Below, one piece after another: positions 38,419 to 50,900 of a stretch of 64,000 nucleotides of DNA (positions are counted from its first letter, which is position 1; every line of letters starts with the position of its first letter). A program made the position numbers and the translations under genes. Location of the stretch: positions 496,001 to 560,000 of the forward strand of contig JACKQL020000018.1 in assembly GCA_018296165.2 (NCBI GenBank), written 5' to 3'. The notes below the pieces were generated by a model, which saw nothing but the letters and a program-made list of their open reading frames with translations, made no database searches and was not told the DNA's origin. This DNA comes from Termitomyces sp. T153 (Eukaryota; Basidiomycota; Agaricomycetes; Agaricales; Lyophyllaceae).

Positions 38419-39029
38419 TATCCAGTTATAGAATAGGTTATTTGGTACAGTTATGTAATTTCAACCTGACCTTTTGTATCTCTGCCGCCGCTGGTGCCCC
38501 GTGCTCCACAAGCCACACAGCCATTCGTCAACCCGGCATGTCTGCCCTCAGTGATGCCACCTTACCGCCATCGTCATCCACCCGCACCCTGCAGGACCAC
38601 TTCCCTCTCCATAATCTCCATAAAAGGTGTCTCACCAATGTCATACAAGTCACCAACCTCCTCCCAGGCATCATCCCCAATGATGTTGCAGTCAACTTTT
38701 AAAATCACCGCCTTCCACCTCGTGACCCCCAAAGAGACTGGTCCCTGCATCAGACTCTCATACAAGTCCCCCGCATGTGCCGTCGCAGCCGCACAAAATA
38801 CAACAAACGACCTGCAGACAGAAATATCCTTAGTTGTATGCATAGTGGGTACTATGAGCACTACAACACATCGTAGGTTCATGACAAGCATGCTTCAGAC
38901 ATTTGGGGTGGGGTATGTCCCCGAGATTTTGTAGCTTGTTTGTTATCCTGCGTCAGGATGGGAGATGAAGACAGATTATCTTGTAAGGTTGTTGCTCAGT
39001 GGTTTGCAACGTGACACAAACAAGAACTG
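38419..39029. other. Gene-poor flank with a minus-strand open frame
   Basis: On the minus strand, 38891-38574 is open for 105 codons (KAVILKVDCNIIGDDAWEEV, YDIGETPFMEIMEREVV). It reads like protein-coding sequence but has no family I recognise, and no clear start or introns. CpG is still ordinary here; this is the last stretch before the CpG-poor block. Confidence 0.3.
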
Positions 39030-39034
39030 AGAAT
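39030..39034. repeat. Target-site duplication, left, Copia element 1
   Basis: AGAAT directly precedes the 5' LTR and recurs directly after the 3' LTR at 44993-44997. Confidence 0.85.
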
Positions 39035-39322
39035 TGTTGAATGGATAGTCTGAGTTGGGTCAGTAGTCTGCATGGTCACGTGATGGTTGGACAGTTGACG
39101 CGTCGACGTGGCACTGCATCCTCAGTTGTTCTTCTTCCTGCGACGGACACTGAGGATGTAAGTGACCACAGTCTTTAGCTTTTTTGTACTATTGTACTGA
39201 TATCTTACACATAGACATTATCCTGTCATGTTAGGTATGATCAATTTAGTTGTTCTTCTTCCTGTGATGGACACTGAGGATACATTATTCTGTTGCATTA
39301 GGCTCTCAGCACAGGTCTGGCA
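39035..39322 (+). repeat. 5' LTR of Copia element 1
   Basis: Begins tgttgaatggatag and ends caggtctggca. It aligns along its whole length with 44706-44992. Seven CpG in the left half (in cacgtg, gacgcgtcgacgtgg and ctgcgacgg) are TG or CA in the 3' LTR. A block containing ttcttcttcctg and ggacactgaggat occurs twice within the LTR. Confidence 0.93.
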
Positions 39323-39332
39323 GGTTATGGGC
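39323..39332 (+). other. Primer-binding-site-like sequence, Copia element 1
   Basis: ggttatgggc stands directly after the 5' LTR, and ggttatgggccc stands at the same place in Copia element 2. Its complement resembles the anticodon arm of initiator tRNA-Met (CATAACC), so priming by an internal tRNA-Met fragment, as in Drosophila copia, is likely. Confidence 0.6.
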
Positions 39333-39473
39333 ATCCTTTTTTGGGATTGCTAGTACCTACTGAGTTGCCATAGATAACTCACCAATATAGATTTTCTTGG
39401 GTTTTCCTCCTTTTTGCATTCTCATAGTCTTATTTGTGCAGTATCACTCCTCACCATTGTGTTTTTCCAATCA

Positions 39474-42400
39474 TGACTGATCTATTTGGTTCTGGTGCTC
39501 TCCCTCTGTCTTAGGCTGACCAGTCTTTCAACTGACCAGTTCCTTGGGCTGCTTCATTGGGTCTTCCACCCCAATCTGCTGGTTCCTCTAGAGATTACCC
39601 CCCCCATATGCATTCATGCCCCTCAAATCTGTCAGATACTCTTGTCTCTTCTTGTTATTTTCCCATTCCTCATGTTTTGGGTTTTCCTTTTTCTTATCCT
39701 TCCTTTACTATGCCTACTCCAGTGCATATATCTTTGTTTAATGTTCCTCCTCTCCCACATCAACCCACTCCCATGTGTTACTCTCATCAACATTTACTTG
39801 CTTGTGTTCCACCCTCTCCTCATATCTCTTTGAATTTGTCTGCAGCTCCTTTTCCCCTTGATCCTATTCCTCTGCATCCTACTTCTGTTGTCATGCAACC
39901 TCTGCCTACATCAGCTCCTCCTCCTTTCCCGCCTTCTGTTCTGCCTTGCCCAGTTCCACTTTTATCTGCTCCACCTCCTCTGCCTCAGCCTTTTGTCTTT
40001 CCTCCTGCATTTCCTTGTGTACTGCCAGGTGTCCCTTACTTGTTCATACCACATCCTTATTTTCCTTTTTACTCAGCTCCAGTTTTTCCTCCTTACTCCA
40101 ACACATCCTCTTTTTGCTCCTCCTTCTGTTTCTTCTTCTTCTTTGGTCTCACCTACCATCACTTCTGAATCTTGTTCTGATTTTCAACTCCTCCCCTTGG
40201 TATAATTTCAAAACTTGCCTCCTCAGCAGATTGGGGAAACTGGATTGGCCTTGTGCTGGCTCTCATAGATCAAATGGGGTTGAATGGCCATATCTGTCCT
40301 CTTCCACCCCTGGGTGTTCTGTTCAATCCTACCTGTAGAGTTGTCACCTCTCCTCCACCACCTCCACATTACATGCAAGCCAATTCTTGTGCTTATGAAC
40401 TTTCCTGGCAAAACAATAACATAGTCACCTATATTGTGTGTGGCAAGCTTTCTGCTAAGATATTTCACTCTCTTCCCCCTGCTCATGGTGGCCCTTACAA
40501 CTTTCCAATTTGAACAGCAAGGGACCTGTTGGAATTCTTGTAGAAGTGCTTTAGTGTTAGGAGTGCTGCTTCTGCTCAGCATCTGAAAGACTCAGCATTC
40601 AATCTTTTCTGTGTGCTGAATGCAATACTGACTTATGTGCAAACTTGGTGCATTGCTGTCAATCAGCTCAACAAGTTGCCCTAGAATTTCACCCCATATG
40701 AGAAGATTCAGCATTTCATGAATGGAGTACCAGACCACCAAGCCTTTGATGTTATTTGTGAGGAGGTTTGTTGATCTTGGGATCTGAGTCCAAAGGGTAC
40801 TTTTGACTTCTACAAACTTGCAGACACCATTCTTGAAATTGATATCAATGTCTGTTGTTGCCATGCATCTTGCCCATCAAACAAAACAGCTTCTACAAAT
40901 ACAAATTGCTTGTCCTCTACTCAGTCTACTGCTCCATTCTTATCCACCAATGTGCAACCTTCTTCTTCTACTTCTTCCTTGTCTACCCCATCTGATACCT
41001 CTTAACATTGGCAACCTTTTGCAGGTGAACAGGGTTGGGATACATCTTCTTGTCCTTGGGCAATGGTACCAGATTCTATCACTGAATGCATATCATCCCC
41101 TGCTTCCTTTGTACATGGCAACATTAGTAATTCTGTAACACCTTCTGTTGCTGAGGAGGAAGATAATGATACTGCTTTTCACCTTTATGAGCCTTCCTCT
41201 GGGTCTGATACTTTTCCACTATATTTTGCTTTTGTCAACTTGACTGATCCTGTAGTGTTGGCTTCAGTATTGACAAGGTTCAATGCTATCTTGGATTTGG
41301 GGTGTACTACTCACATCATTTGTGATTGACAATACTTCTGGATGTATGATCCAAAGCTTGCTGTGCCTGTTGGGACTGCAAATTGTGGTACTCTCTTGAC
41401 TCTGGCTTGCAGCAAGTGTCATTTTTGTGCACATGTTGATGGTAAAAATGTTGTGCTCATATTGCAGGATTGTCTTCATGCACCTGATGTACCAATCAAT
41501 CTTCTCTCAGTTGAGTCAATGGTTGAACATGGGATGGATGTTCACTTCACCAAGGATCTCACTTCTATTTTCTTTCTGGTTTCTGCTCCTTATTTTGGTG
41601 GCAAATCAGTGTCTGTGTCTGTTCACAATTATCTCTCTTTCCTTTACTGTGACTTTGTACTCCCTAGTGCTTGCCCTGCATCTCCCCTGATTGTCTCTTT
41701 TCCTGCTATTTCAGTTTCTTCAATGCCTTTTGTACATGTAGAAGTAACTCCTGATCTTTGGCATCAACATATGGGTCATCTTTTGTTAGACACAGTTCAG
41801 GCAGTTCTTACCGGGAATTATGCTTCTGGGGTTGGTTACTCTGGTGCTTTCACTGATGATCACTGTATTCCCTGCATTGGGGGGAAACAACCTGCTTGGC
41901 CTTTCAATCATCATAGGCATCATGCTGAACAGGTCTGCAACTTGCTACACATGGACTTGTGTGGTCTGTTTCCAACTCAATTTGCAAATGGTCATACAAA
42001 TCATTTTCATTCCATCCTTGATGATTTCTCAAATCTTGGCAATACTGCTCTTCTTCCTTCCAAAGCTCAGGTATGTAAACATTTCAAGATGGTCCAAGCC
42101 CAGTGGGAGTTGAACTTGGGAAACAAGGTTAAGGTGGTTAGGTGTGATAGTGCAAAGGAGTTTGTGGCAGATGCTTTAAAGGATCATCTTGACTCCTCAG
42201 GTATAGTCTTACAGTTGATGGTGGCATATGCTCACTAGCAAAATGGGAAAGCTGAATAGTACATTTGAACTATCAAGGACACAGCTCAATCTTTAATGGC
42301 AGATTCCAGTTTACCTTTATCTTTTCTGGGCAATGCTATTCTGACTGCACAGTACCTTTGTAATTGTCTACCTACCTCAACACTTCCTGCTCTTAGCACA

Positions 42401-44670
42401 CCATATAAATTTGTCAGAAGATTTAAGCCTGACTTATCCCATTTTCATGTATGGGGTTGCCAATGCTTTGTCCTTCATGCATCCAAGACTTGTCCTAAAG
42501 GTAATTCCAGGCATTTCAATTGGTTATGAGAAAGGGAGATTAGGTTGGAGAGTGAGGGATTTGAATGGGAGGTACTATTTTTCTAGAGATGTTGTTTTCA
42601 ACAAGAATGTTCAGAATTGGTTGTGCCTGCATATGATTTCAACAAGTCCTTTGGTGTCTTCCCCTGAAGAATCATCTACTGGTTCCTTACCACTAGCTGA
42701 ATCAATGCCTTGGCCTTGTAGGACTGTCAAGATGACTGAAGTGGGTAGGACATACTTGGTAGGACATACTTGGAGGATGTTGTTCGAAGGAATGATTGAC
42801 TCACATGTCTTTGAGCAAATCAACAGGCCAAACTTGGTCCCCATCAAGGTCTTTTGGCTATTCTAGATATTGATGCTTTACTGGTGGCAGGTATTCATAA
42901 TGACTCTCTCTTGGATCTTGTGGATTCTGAATTTCTGGCAATTAACAACTTCGAGGCCTATGCTGCTTTTGATCCAGATATTCCTTGTTTCAAGTCAACC
43001 TGGGAATATGACTTAAGTTAACCTCTAGAAAACTATTTTGAGGCAACTCGTCAGAGCAATATGGCAGTATGGCAGGTGGCAATGGAAAGGAAAGTTGATA
43101 GTCTTTGACAACAAAAGGTTTTTATTCCAGCTGATTTTCCTCCTGGTCAAAAGGCAATTGGTGTGCAGTGAGTGTATGCTCATAAGTTCAATCCTGATGG
43201 TTCAGTTATTCACAGGATGGAGAAGGTGTGTCTTGTAGCTCAGGGGTTTAGTCAACATCCTGAGGATTATGGTACAACATATGCACCTGTGGCAAAGATG
43301 GTTAGCATCTACATAACTCTGGCCTATGCAGCATTACATGACTTGGTTCTATTCATGTTTGATGTGAAAACTGCTTTTCTCAATGCTCCATTGTTCCACA
43401 AGTTGTTTTGTAAACAAATTGCAGGTTTCTCAGATTCCAATCCCAAAAAGGTGAATCAAGTTCTTTGTGCTTTGTATAGGTTGAATCAGGCATTGCACAA
43501 GTAGTACAAAGTCATCTGCAAGGAGTTGGAATCCTATGGACTTGTCTGATGTGAAGTTGATCATGCTGTGTTCTTTGATCAATTTTCAGTTCCTCCAGAT
43601 TGCTCTATCCCAATGCTGTTAGATGGAAGTGATTTCTTCATCATTATTTGCTTGTATGTTGATAATGGCTTGAATGCAACCAACTCAAAATCCCTGTATG
43701 ATTGGATTATCAGTCAAATGCAGAATTGTTTTGAGGTCAAAGATGGGTGCAACAAACCTTTACTTGGGGATTTGGATTGATAGAGATTGAGTCCAATGCA
43801 AGTTATGGATTTCTCAGAAGAGCTACATTCCAGACTTGCTCAACAAATATTACATGCTTGATGCTACTCCACTGTCCCTACCTCTTGCAGGCAAATTAGA
43901 GGATCTACCTGAACTACTGAAGAATGCATTACCAGACATTGCAGACAAAGACATTAAGCTTCACTATTAATGCCTTGTGGGTTCTATTCTCTACCTCAGC
44001 TTATGTACTCAACTGGATATTGCATTCACTGCAATGTCCTTGGGACAATACAACTCAAACCCTACTCACAAACATCTCATGGCAGCCAAATGAGTCCTAC
44101 ATTACCTTTCAGGTCCTTTCAGATACATGTAACTTTGCACTTGACTACAACTTCTCTCAATTAAACATGGATCTCTAACTGCTTATTTGATTCTTCCAGG
44201 TGACTTTGGTGCTGTGGATGCTGACTGGGCATCTGATCCTACAACTTGCCAGAGTGTCTCAGGTTATATTTTCTTTGTTTATTCTAGCCTTGTATTGTGG
44301 TCTTCTGTTAAGCAGCATACTGTGGCACTTTCTTCTACCAAGGCCAACTACATGTCTATGTCACATGCAATGCAAGAGGCCATCTCAGTTCAATATTTCC
44401 TTACCACTCTTGATCTTCCAATTCCTCAACCTTTTCCCATTTACTGCAACAATAGAAGCACTCTTGACATTGCTGACTTGGAACCTGTGACTTCATGATC
44501 CAAACATATCAACATTAGATATCATTTCATTTGAAACATTTACAATCTGGCTCTTTTGAAACATCATGGATGTCTACTACTGGCATGGTTGCAGATATTT
44601 TGACCAAACCTTTGAGAAAGGAACTTCACTACAAATTCATTACTACTCTAGGTATTGTGAATTGTTCTTA
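39474..44670 (+). pseudogene. Copia 1 gag-pol polyprotein, multiply interrupted
   Basis: The gag part is Pro-rich (39540-40170, 40800-41330). Protease is visible as ILDLGCTTHIICD (near 41290; the usual catalytic D-S-G reads D-L-G). Pre-integrase zinc region: LWHQHMGHLLLD...CIPCIGGK (41757-41885). Integrase core: LHMDLCGLFPTQF, SILDDFSN and VRCDSAKEFVADAL, then stops in the H-QNGKAE-YI-TIKD block (42235-42280). Reverse transcriptase: VYAHKFNPDGSVIHRMEKVCLVAQGFSQ, DVKTAFLNAPL and LYVDNG near 43650, where the second catalytic Asp of YVDD is Asn. RNase H: DADWASDP (near 44217), ALSSTKANY. The product cannot be made as one chain. Confidence 0.88.
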
Positions 44671-44705
44671 GTATCTTTTTGTGTCCATTTTGACACTAAT
44701 GGGGC

Positions 44706-44992
44706 TGTATTGGATGGATAGTCTGGGTTGGGTCAGTAGTCTGCATGGTCATGTGATGGTTGGACAGTTGATGCATCAACATGGCACTGCATTCTCAATT
44801 CTTCTTTCTGCAATGGACACTGAGGATGTAAGTGACCACAATCTTTAGCTCTTTTGCAGTATTGTACTGATATCTTACATGTAGACATTACCCTGTTGCA
44901 TTAGGTATGATCAATCTAGTTGTTCTTCTTCCTGCAACAGACACTGAGGATACATTATTCTATTGTGTTAGGCTCTTAGCACAGGTCTGGCA
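44706..44992 (+). repeat. 3' LTR of Copia element 1
   Basis: Partner of 39035-39322, preceded by a short purine-rich aatgggg. It has no CpG at all. Where the 5' LTR reads cctgtgatggac, this copy reads cctgcaacagac, which points to an ancestral CG-A-CG mutated on opposite strands in the two LTRs. Confidence 0.92.
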
Positions 44993-44997
44993 AGAAT
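44993..44997. repeat. Target-site duplication, right, Copia element 1
   Basis: AGAAT, matching 39030-39034. Confidence 0.85.
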
Positions 44998-45061
44998 GGA
45001 GTTATATCATGTATCCGATGCATAAATATATACCTAAAAACAGAGTGGCTAAGCTTAAGGA

Positions 45062-45066
45062 ATAAT
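45062..45066. repeat. Target-site duplication, left, Copia element 2
   Basis: ATAAT before the 5' LTR, repeated at 51251-51255. Confidence 0.85.
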
Positions 45067-45359
45067 TGTTAAGGTTATATTTTATCATTACCTATTTTGT
45101 CAATCTGTATCTTTTTGTCATTTGTTACATGTCACACCTCAGTATTTATTCAACAACCACTGAGGTGTGATACTCTGTTATTCATTCTATTTGATCCTTA
45201 CTTATTATCTGTAGCACTTGCTCATTGCTACAGGTATATATATCAACTCAGTGTTTATTCAACAACTACTGAGCACTTGCTCATTGCTATAGTTCATTGC
45301 TATAGTCCTTAAGTTTTTGATGCATCCTGAGATCCTCTGAGACTGGTCCTACCTCAACA
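45067..45359 (+). repeat. 5' LTR of Copia element 2
   Basis: It contains paired inner repeats (tcaacaaccactgaggtgtg, and a later tcaacaactactgagcacttg) and a tatatatatc box near 45234. It has a 15-bp duplicated ttgctatagttca block that the 3' LTR lacks, which accounts for the length difference. Confidence 0.9.
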
Positions 45360-45371
45360 GGTTATGGGCCC
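45360..45371 (+). other. Primer-binding-site-like sequence, Copia element 2
   Basis: ggttatgggccc directly follows the 5' LTR and includes the probable gag ATG (45364; MGPDITYN). It is the same motif as in element 1 and is consistent with an internal tRNA-Met primer. Confidence 0.6.
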
Positions 45372-45651
45372 TGACATTACCTACAATATTTTGTCAACAA
45401 AGTTGACAGTCCCAACACTTGTGGCTGATGGTTCTAATTGGCCTACATATCAAGAGTGTGTCACAAATGCCATAACTTCAAAAAAGCTTTGAAGACACCT
45501 TACAGGTACTGTGCATAAATTGGCTACACTCATCAAGCATGATGAATTTTTCTATCAGAATGATAAATTGTTGGCCCTGCTATCAGACAAAGAGATCAAT
45601 GATCTGGAGGAAGCTATGGAAGAATGGTTACAACAGGAAGCTCAAGGCCAC

Positions 45652-46698
45652 TGATAAGACCCATTTGTCACTGAGCACTTGGCATTTTGGACTGAACTAC
45701 AAGTCATGACACTCAGTATGTGAGGCCTAGTCCCAAGGTCTGGAACAACATAGCCTTGGCAAGGGATTTTAGCAACCATGAGACTTGTTGGTTGTGAGCA
45801 ATATTACATGGCATCTGGACCTTGGGCCTAAAACAACAAGGCCAAGACCTTTCTTAGTGACAATTGCTAGTGATTTTCTTAGCAACAACACAGTGGTCCT
45901 CCCATATATGGGTATATTGACAGTCATGTGATTTCTTACTTATCATTTTTCTTGTTGAGCTTACAAACATACTTGAACAGTGTCTACACTTTAGGTATTG
46001 ACATTAGACTTGCTCTTTTTGGAGATTTATTGTTTTTTTTTTTATGTGTTGCATCAACTTCACATATGTTTCACTTGGTTACAGATTCAGATTGACACCA
46101 CAAATGTATCATAAACACTTTGGCAGATGCTGTTGCTAGTGGCGACTATTTGTTTCTTTTCCCATACTATACCTACAAATAGTATAAATACTGCCTGTAC
46201 ATAGTACTCTAATCATCAAACAAACAGAGTATAGTTTCCTCTCTCTGTGTCTCTAAGCTTACCAGCTTGAGATTACACTCTGTCCCTATTGTTTATTCTC
46301 TTGCTTGCTCATTATCAACAACAACTTAGTGACAAGTCTTGCCAACTAACCTTGTGTGGTACCAACTATGGGTGCTCTTAGTGTTATTTTTGACTTAGCA
46401 ATGCTAGCAACTAAGGCTAGCAATTAATTTGTGTTTGTCCTCCTTTTTGTCTCTTTATTGTTACTAGCCCCTTTCCCCACCCAACTCTTCTTTCACCACT
46501 TAAAGTTTGCTTTGCTTTAGCATTGCTTTCACCTTCATTTTGTTCCTCTTTTTCTCACTAGTAGCCCTCTGTTACCATCTAGCAACTTAGTTCTAGTTTT
46601 CTGAAACAATTACTGACTTACCCTCTACTATTAACTTCCTACTGCCAGCTATCCTATCTAGTGACTAGTGCTGAGTCCTCTTTTTAGGTTTCTTGCAT
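45652..46698 (+). repeat. Probable solo LTR nested in the gag of Copia element 2
   Basis: About 1,047 bp without coding signal interrupts gag between EEWLQQEAQ and ALGSIGAHHY. It opens with TGATAAGACCC and has a promoter-like block with gtataaatactg near 46188-46199, followed by a pyrimidine-rich tract. It ends near ttcttgcat. The flanks (gccac at 45647-45651, ggcac at 46699-46703) match at four of five bases, as expected for a decayed target-site duplication. Exact ends are uncertain by a base or two, and the LTR family is unidentified. Confidence 0.55.
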
Positions 46699-47828
46699 GG
46701 CACTAGGCAGCATAGGAGCACATCACTATGAGGTCATTTACAGCATGGTGGATCAGTCAACTTTCCATCAGATAAAGGGAGAACCCACTGCTACTGCCAT
46801 CTGTGAAAAGCTCACATCAATACATGGTGACAAAGGAGCTATGTATGAAAATGACCTTCTCACTCAATTGCAGAATACCTGCTATTTGAAAATAGCAAAA
46901 TTGATATGCATACTCATCTTGCTAATATTGTTGTTGTAAAGGAACACCTCACCAAAATCAGATGTCCATTATCTGATGCATCATTTGTTAGTTATATTTG
47001 CACATCAGTGTCACTTGCCTCCATGTATAAACCACTTTTCACACCACTCTTGCAATGTCTGCACATACCTCTGGAAGACCTATTTTGAGTCAAGATCTCA
47101 TTTGGCATCTTAATGAGGAAGCAAACAGTGCTGCTAATGAGACCAACATTAATTGTCAACATGAGGCAATGGTTGCAGCATGTGCAAAAACTTGTTGAGA
47201 CAAAAGTGGAAAGGACAAGAGCAAATCTAAATCTAAGGATAAAGATAAGCAACATTGTGACAACTGTGATAAGCATGGACACACTAAGGATCAATGCTTT
47301 GAAGAAGGTGGAAACATGGCAGGGAAAGCACCAGACTAGTGGCTCAAGAAGCATAAGAGGAGAGGCAAGAACAAATCTAACAAGTCTAAGTCTGCAAATA
47401 TGGCCAAAAACAAGAACAAAGAAGAAAACTATGCATTTCTCACATTTCTCACTATTGAGACCCCTAACACTACTGCCAGTGACAATGTTGCACTTGCTGT
47501 CACTTCAGGACACAGCCACAAAGTGCATGCAGCTTCAATAACTGATAGTGTAATTATCTATTGCAGCACCAGCAGTTATTTCTTGCTGTCATGCAAGAAA
47601 TTTATAAATTACTAAGAGATTAGTCCTGAACCAGTCTGAGCTGCCAACAAACAAACCTTTAGTGCTCTTGGCAGAGGAGATCTATGCATCTGCCTACCTA
47701 TGAGATCAGGGGAAAAGTTAGTACCTGTTGTTTTTAAAGGTGTATACTATGCACCTACAATGGCCTTTACCCTTGTGTCCATGGCATGTCTTGATTGGTC
47801 CAGATGTTCAATCCTGATTGAAGACAGC

Positions 47829-47914
47829 ATGTATTTGCAGTCCTACACCTCAACATCAAGTCATTGGATGCATGTATTTGCAGTCCTACACCTCAACATC
47901 AAGTCATTGGATGC
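47829..47914. repeat. Tandem duplication, two 43-bp units, in Copia 2
   Basis: Units 47829-47871 and 47872-47914 are identical (atgtatttgcag...ggatgc). This is a recent small tandem duplication inside the protease-integrase spacer region. Confidence 0.9.
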
Positions 47915-50900
47915 ATCCCCACAATCTGCAGATTATATTGTGCCAATGGATCACTCAACTTGCCCTCAAAACATGTTGTAAACATAGCATTGAAATCAAT
48001 CACTATTAATGAACTTCACTGTCAAATGGGGCACATAAATCACAGTGATTTATGGGAGGCAGTCTGTCTTGGACTGATCAGCAGAGTTGAGCTTGACATG
48101 ACATTGAAGATTGAACTCTGCAAAGACTATATTAAGGGTAAGGCACAACATCAGTTGTTTCCTAAGAAAAGTGAAACAGTACACACACATTATAGAGAAA
48201 AAATTGTGGGTGATCTATGGGGTCCAGCACAAGTATGTTCCCTTGGAGGAAATCTATATTCATATACAAATATTGACCTCTACACCTGCAAAGAGCACAT
48301 TATGTTCTTACACCAAAAGTCCAACACCTTCAAAGTGTATTGTAAATACAAAGCATGGGTCAAAGTCTAGCAAAATTCAAACATAAAAGTCTATGGAAGT
48401 GATTGAGGTGGCAAGTTCATGAGCACACAAATGAAATCTCACCAAAATGCCACTGGAACCATTTGTGACCTTATTGTACACAATTCCCCACAGTCAAATG
48501 GCATTGCAGAACATGCCAATTGAACCATTGTCAAAGGTGCATGCACTATGATGATTGCTGCAGGTCTTCCTAAATACCTGTGAGCAGAGGCAAAATGTCA
48601 CATGATATGGTTAAGGAATAGAACACCAATGAGCTCACTGCCAAACAACACCATGCCATATCAGATGGCTATGGGGAAAGAACCTGACCTTTCAAAAGTT
48701 TACAAATGGGGCTCACATGCTTATGTAAAGCTGTGCAACACAGGAAAGCTTGAATCCCAAGTTGAGGAGGTGAGAATGGTGGAAATTGATGATGAATCAA
48801 AGGGTTACCAGATCTACTGGCCCAATAAGAACAGAATTACTGTTGAAAGGGATATATACTTCAGTAAAGGTGCTGCTCTCAACCTAGACAACATCCAAAT
48901 TGAGGAGGAGTGGGAATCTGCCAATTCAGACAGTCCCCAGGCTCAAACAGCATCAGATCCATTGAAAGACTTGCCCAAATCTGACCAGAATGGGCTTAAT
49001 AAGTCCAAGCCAATTATTCAGAACACTCTGACAACAGAAAGCACATACAAAAATGGTGAAAAACATGCTGCAATATCACCTGAATCATCTCAGGACATTA
49101 CAGATGAATGCCAAATTGATCACTCACCCCTTACCAGTGCACCACATCTCCAAACACACCAAAATTCACTCACTGGCCTCCCACAGTTTGACTCTGCCCA
49201 ATATGGCCATGGACAATGTCAAAACATCATGAAAACATTGAAACTAGTCAAGTCTGCATTTGTTGTTAATGCTAAGGGCATTTTCAAAACAAGTGGAGTA
49301 GAATCTGAGGAAATGGGCATGGAATGGTGAAGAAGCTATCCAACAGACTCTAGTGGTCAGTGAAGATGTGCCATCCATCAAGGATGCATTGAACAGTGGT
49401 GAGAAAGAAGACTAGATGTCAGCAATAGATGCTGAGCTTATCCAAATTGAGAAGTTAGGCATGTGGGAGATAATTGAAGCTCCTGCAAACACAATATAAT
49501 ATGCTGTCAGTACATTCTACATTGTAAATGTGGAGCTGATGGCAAGGTTGTTCAATATAAAGCACAATTAGTAGCAAAGGGATTTAAGCAGCAGTTTGGT
49601 GTAGACTACACTGAAATATTTGCTCCAACAGTCCATGCTGCCACACTCAGAGCATTGCTATCTATTGCAGCCTCTCATGGTGCATCCATCAAATGAGCTG
49701 ACATCAAAAATACATATATTAATTTGTCACTCAATGAAAATAAAATTATATACATGCAGTTCCCACCTTATTACTGATAATTCTGTAATTTACTTTCTGA
49801 ACTTGCAAAACTACCTGATGCAAAGCTTGCATGCCAACTCAAACACCCACTCTATAGCATGAAACAGGGTGCTCATCATTGGTACAAGGAGGTACTCAAC
49901 ATGTTCACTGATTTTGGTTATTTGGTATGCCAAGCTGACATTGCTGTCTTCTACAAAGTCAATGACAACAAGTACACAATAGTTGCCATTGCAACCATTA
50001 TTGGCAACTTCATCAAAACCACTTCTCTGATCAAGAAACAACTTGGCAAACAGTTTGAGATTGGAGATCTTGGCTCAATTAATTGGCTTTTAGGTGTTAG
50101 TCTCACTTGAGACTTATATGCTTGCATGATATTGCTTGGTCAATAAGCATACATTGATCAAGTCATCCAGCAATTTGGTCTTGAGAATGCACAAATTGCC
50201 ATAATGCCTATGGAACCCAGAGCTGATTCAAGACTAGATTCTCCATCTGTCTCCCCAATCTCACTCTCACCTGCCAAAACAACATGATATTGAGAAATGA
50301 TAGGTTCATTAATGTATGCCACTGTGATGACATGACCCAACATTGTGTATACTGTTTCTATTCTATCTCAGTATCTTGATGCACCCAGAATGATGCACAT
50401 AGTTGCTGCCACTTGCATTTTTTGGTACCTATGTGGAACTTCCAACAAGAAGTTAGTTCTTGAAGGCAAAGATCTGGAGATCTCAGGCTACTCTGATGCT
50501 GATTGGGCATGCATCACAAATCCATTGTTATTCTATCTCAGGCTTCACATTCTTTATTAGCTTTGGTGCTATTTCATGGAGCTTGAAAAAGCAACCAATT
50601 ATAATGTTTTCTAGTACAGAGTCGAAGTACATTGCATGACACATGCTGCCAAAGACATCCTCTGGATTCATAAGCTAATCAGAGACCTTTCTTTTATTTA
50701 TTCTTTTTCTTTACCAACTAATTTATATTGTAACAAACAGGGCACCATTTGACTTTCAAAAGATGCCACTTTCCACACATACACAAAACATATTGATGTT
50801 CATTTTCATCTTATCCACCAAACTGTTTTGTCTGGCCAAGTTCAAATTTATTATGTCCCTACTTTCAATACAATCACAGATATATTTACCAAATCACTCA

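Larger units (their letters stand above)
39035..44992 (+). mobile_element. Ty1/Copia LTR retrotransposon 1 (complete, decayed)
   Basis: 5,958 bp. The 288-bp 5' LTR (39035-39322) and 287-bp 3' LTR (44706-44992) both run TGT...GGCA, with a perfect AGAAT target-site duplication outside. A primer-binding-like ggttatgggc follows the 5' LTR. The polyprotein order protease, integrase, reverse transcriptase, RNase H is diagnostic of Copia. The coding region is broken by many stops, several explained by CGA to TGA. CpG is almost absent except in the first about 120 bp of the 5' LTR. Confidence 0.93.
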
